Source of the DNA: Candidatus Kuenenia stuttgartensis
GTDB lineage: Bacteria; Planctomycetota; Planctomycetia; Gemmatales; Gemmataceae
Length of the DNA stretch: 54,827 nt
Reading direction: 5' to 3'
Assembly: GCA_945875585.1 (NCBI GenBank)
Contig: CAMCLK010000034.1
Coordinates: forward strand, 1-54,827
In this document: positions 53,381-54,827 of the stretch, piece by piece
How positions within the stretch are numbered: position 1 is the first letter of the stretch
Layout: each line of letters begins with the position of its first letter
The notes under the pieces: model-generated
The model's input: only the letters and a program-made list of their open reading frames with translations
Told to the model about the DNA's origin: nothing
Databases searched by the model: none
Translations under genes and position numbers: made by a program

Positions 53381-54827
53381 ATGTTGAGTAATTCATCTCA
53401 GCGTCAGCTGCGCCTCGAATTTCTTGAAACACGTGTTAATCCAACCCGGTTGTGGTTTGCAGCCAACGCATTACCCATACCGATCGGAACAGCTACAACC
53501 ACCGCCATTACTCTTCAGGTGCCTGATGCTTTAGTCGTTGGGGATATCGATCTGTGGGTGAACGTGACTCACGAGCGTATGGATGAAATCAGCCTCAGGC
53601 TTCGCTCTCCTTCCGGAACCATCATTCAACTGGCCACAAAGCAGGGTGGTGTTAACAAGGGTTATCAAAACACCATTTTTGATGATCAGGCCGCTAATAC
53701 GCTGGCAACATTTTCAGATTCAGAAGGCCAACGCTATCAGCCTGAACAATCCCTTGGAATATTCCAACAATTGAGTGCCCAGGGTGAATGGCAGTTGCTT
53801 GTGGATGATGCGAACCTTCAAGCGAACGTAGGCAGCGTCAACTCTTTCTGGCTGGGTTTCACCACTTTGCCGGATGATCACGGCGACAGTCTATCATCAG
53901 CGACGCCTTTGATTTCTACAAATTTTTCTACATGGTCGGAATCAGGTTCAATTGAAAATACAGGCGACAGTGATTTTTTCCGCTGGGTTGCCCCAGCAGA
54001 TGCCACAGCCATTCAGGTAACCATGGATGCTGCAGGAGGGGTGTTGTGGCCCTATGTCGAGCTTCGTGATTCAAATGGTGATTATATTTCCGGTGCGTAT
54101 GGTTATTCCGAATCGCCAGGAGGTTCCGCAGTATTTACGGTCTCGATCAATCCGGGTGCTGTGTATTACATTCGTGCAGAAAGTGATTATGGTTCTTTGG
54201 GTTCGTATTCAGTAACATTAAATACAATTACAATAGAAGACGATCATGGATCCACGCCAGCGACAGCGACCCCATTAACATTCAGTGAACCAGACACATG
54301 GTCGAGCGTGGGCATTATTCAATATTCAAACGATTTGGATTGGTTCCGCTGGACAGCGCCACCAGATGCGACAACTATTCAGGTCACCATGGATGCTGCA
54401 GGAGGGGTTTTGCGGCCCTATGTCGAGCTTCTTACTTCAGGTGGTAATTCTATTTCCGGTGCTTATGGTTATTCCGATTCGCCAGGAGGTTCCGCAGTAT
54501 TTACGGTTTTGATCAATCCGGGTGCTGTCTATTACATTCGTGCACAAAGTATTGATGGTTCATTGGGTTCGTATACAATAAATGTAATGTTAAAAAAGAT
54601 AGAAGACGATCATGGATCCACACGATCGACAGCGACCCCATTAACATTTAGTGGATCAGACACATGGTCGAGCGTGGGCATTATTCAATATTCAAACAAT
54701 TTGGATTGGTTCCGCTGGACAGCGCCACCAGATGCGACAACTATTCAGGTCACCATGGATGCTGCAGGAGGGGTTTTGCGGCCCTATGTCGAGCTTCTTA
54801 CTTCAGGTGGTAATTCTATTTCCGGTG
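53381..54827 (+). CDS. Secreted repetitive protein with P-domain and PPC-like repeats (3' end outside window)
   Basis: An open frame of 482 codons runs from the ATG at 53381 off the end of the window. GGAGG lies seven bases upstream, which fixes the start. The N-terminus RQLRLEFLETRVNPT fits the LExLExR motif that opens many planctomycete extracellular proteins. Residues about 40-165 resemble a proprotein-convertase P domain (LWVNVTHERMDEISLRLRSP, SGTIIQLA, GEWQLLVDDANLQ). Next come 122-residue repeats of the bacterial pre-peptidase C-terminal type, each starting DDHG(S/D) and containing DWFRW or DFFRW, IQVTMDAAGG and YYIRA; the second and third are almost identical in DNA. The total length is unknown. 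Adhesion or surface exposure is inferred. Confidence 0.88.
   Translation, partial: MLSNSSQRQLRLEFLETRVNPTRLWFAANALPIPIGTATTTAITLQVPDALVVGDIDLWVNVTHERMDEISLRLRSPSGTIIQLATKQGGVNKGYQNTIFDDQAANTLATFSDSEGQRYQPEQSLGIFQQLSAQGEWQLLVDDANLQANVGSVNSFWLGFTTLPDDHGDSLSSATPLISTNFSTWSESGSIENTGDSDFFRWVAPADATAIQVTMDAAGGVLWPYVELRDSNGDYISGAYGYSESPGGSAVFTVSINPGAVYYIRAESDYGSLGSYSVTLNTITIEDDHGSTPATATPLTFSEPDTWSSVGIIQYSNDLDWFRWTAPPDATTIQVTMDAAGGVLRPYVELLTSGGNSISGAYGYSDSPGGSAVFTVLINPGAVYYIRAQSIDGSLGSYTINVMLKKIEDDHGSTRSTATPLTFSGSDTWSSVGIIQYSNNLDWFRWTAPPDATTIQVTMDAAGGVLRPYVELLTSGGNSISG

Overview
The window looks like a chromosomal segment of a planctomycete, probably of the Gemmatales type (an inference from protein families, not from a database search). 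Planctomycete hallmarks are a DUF1559 pilin-like protein (1955-3037), a PVC-type CxxCH haem protein with HEAT repeats (22949-25963), a hydrazine-synthase-alpha-like beta-propeller with a terminal haem motif (3104-5017), a Ser/Thr kinase fused to an FGE/sulfatase-modifying-factor fold (49648-53169) and a secreted protein that begins with an LExLExR-type motif (53381 to the window end).

Layout. 1-141 is the 3' part of a 5S rRNA and its terminator. 200-1243 is a non-coding array of five ~209-bp repeats, each with two related hairpins. 1499-5017 holds a lipoprotein, the DUF1559 protein and the haem-motif propeller, on AT-richer DNA than most of the window. 5049-11523 is a mixed block: a pseudokinase-receiver fusion, a HEAT-repeat lipoprotein, a PQQ-type propeller, tadA and an M24 peptidase. 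11520-22893 is a long minus-strand run that reads, in transcription order, DHPS-like protein, pabB, xseA, xseB, ispA-type prenyl synthase, dxs, nadK, an ABC-2 permease and a half-size ABC transporter whose ATPase motifs are all degenerate. 25939-34835 is a tightly coupled nine-gene minus-strand cytochrome oxidase operon: dihaem cytochrome c, coxB, coxA (type A2, YSHP motif), ctaA, ctaB, coxC, coxD, a SCO-DUF420 fusion and a small cysteine-containing membrane protein. 34987-48146 carries a nitrilase-family amidase with a small unknown partner, surE, fabF, an NCS2-like permease, an acetylxylan-esterase-like hydrolase that diverges from a D-threonine-aldolase-like enzyme, pyrH, frr and a PMCA-type Ca2+ ATPase. 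48244-49683 is a second array, of 17 alternating terminator-like palindromes between two convergent genes; its last copy encodes the C-terminus of the kinase. The window ends inside a repetitive secreted protein with a near-consensus promoter.

How the genes work together. The cox block gives a complete aerobic terminal oxidase with haem A synthesis and copper insertion. The xse-isp-dxs-nadK run joins MEP-pathway isoprenoid supply (the farnesyl donor for CtaB and quinones) with DNA repair and NADP supply. pabB coupled to a DHPS-like gene points to pterin C1-carrier synthesis. The most unusual items are the two hairpin arrays, the pseudo-ABC transporter beside an ABC-2 permease that has no visible ATPase, and the pseudokinase-receiver fusion. 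I do not see a clear defence island, CRISPR array, integrase or transposase.
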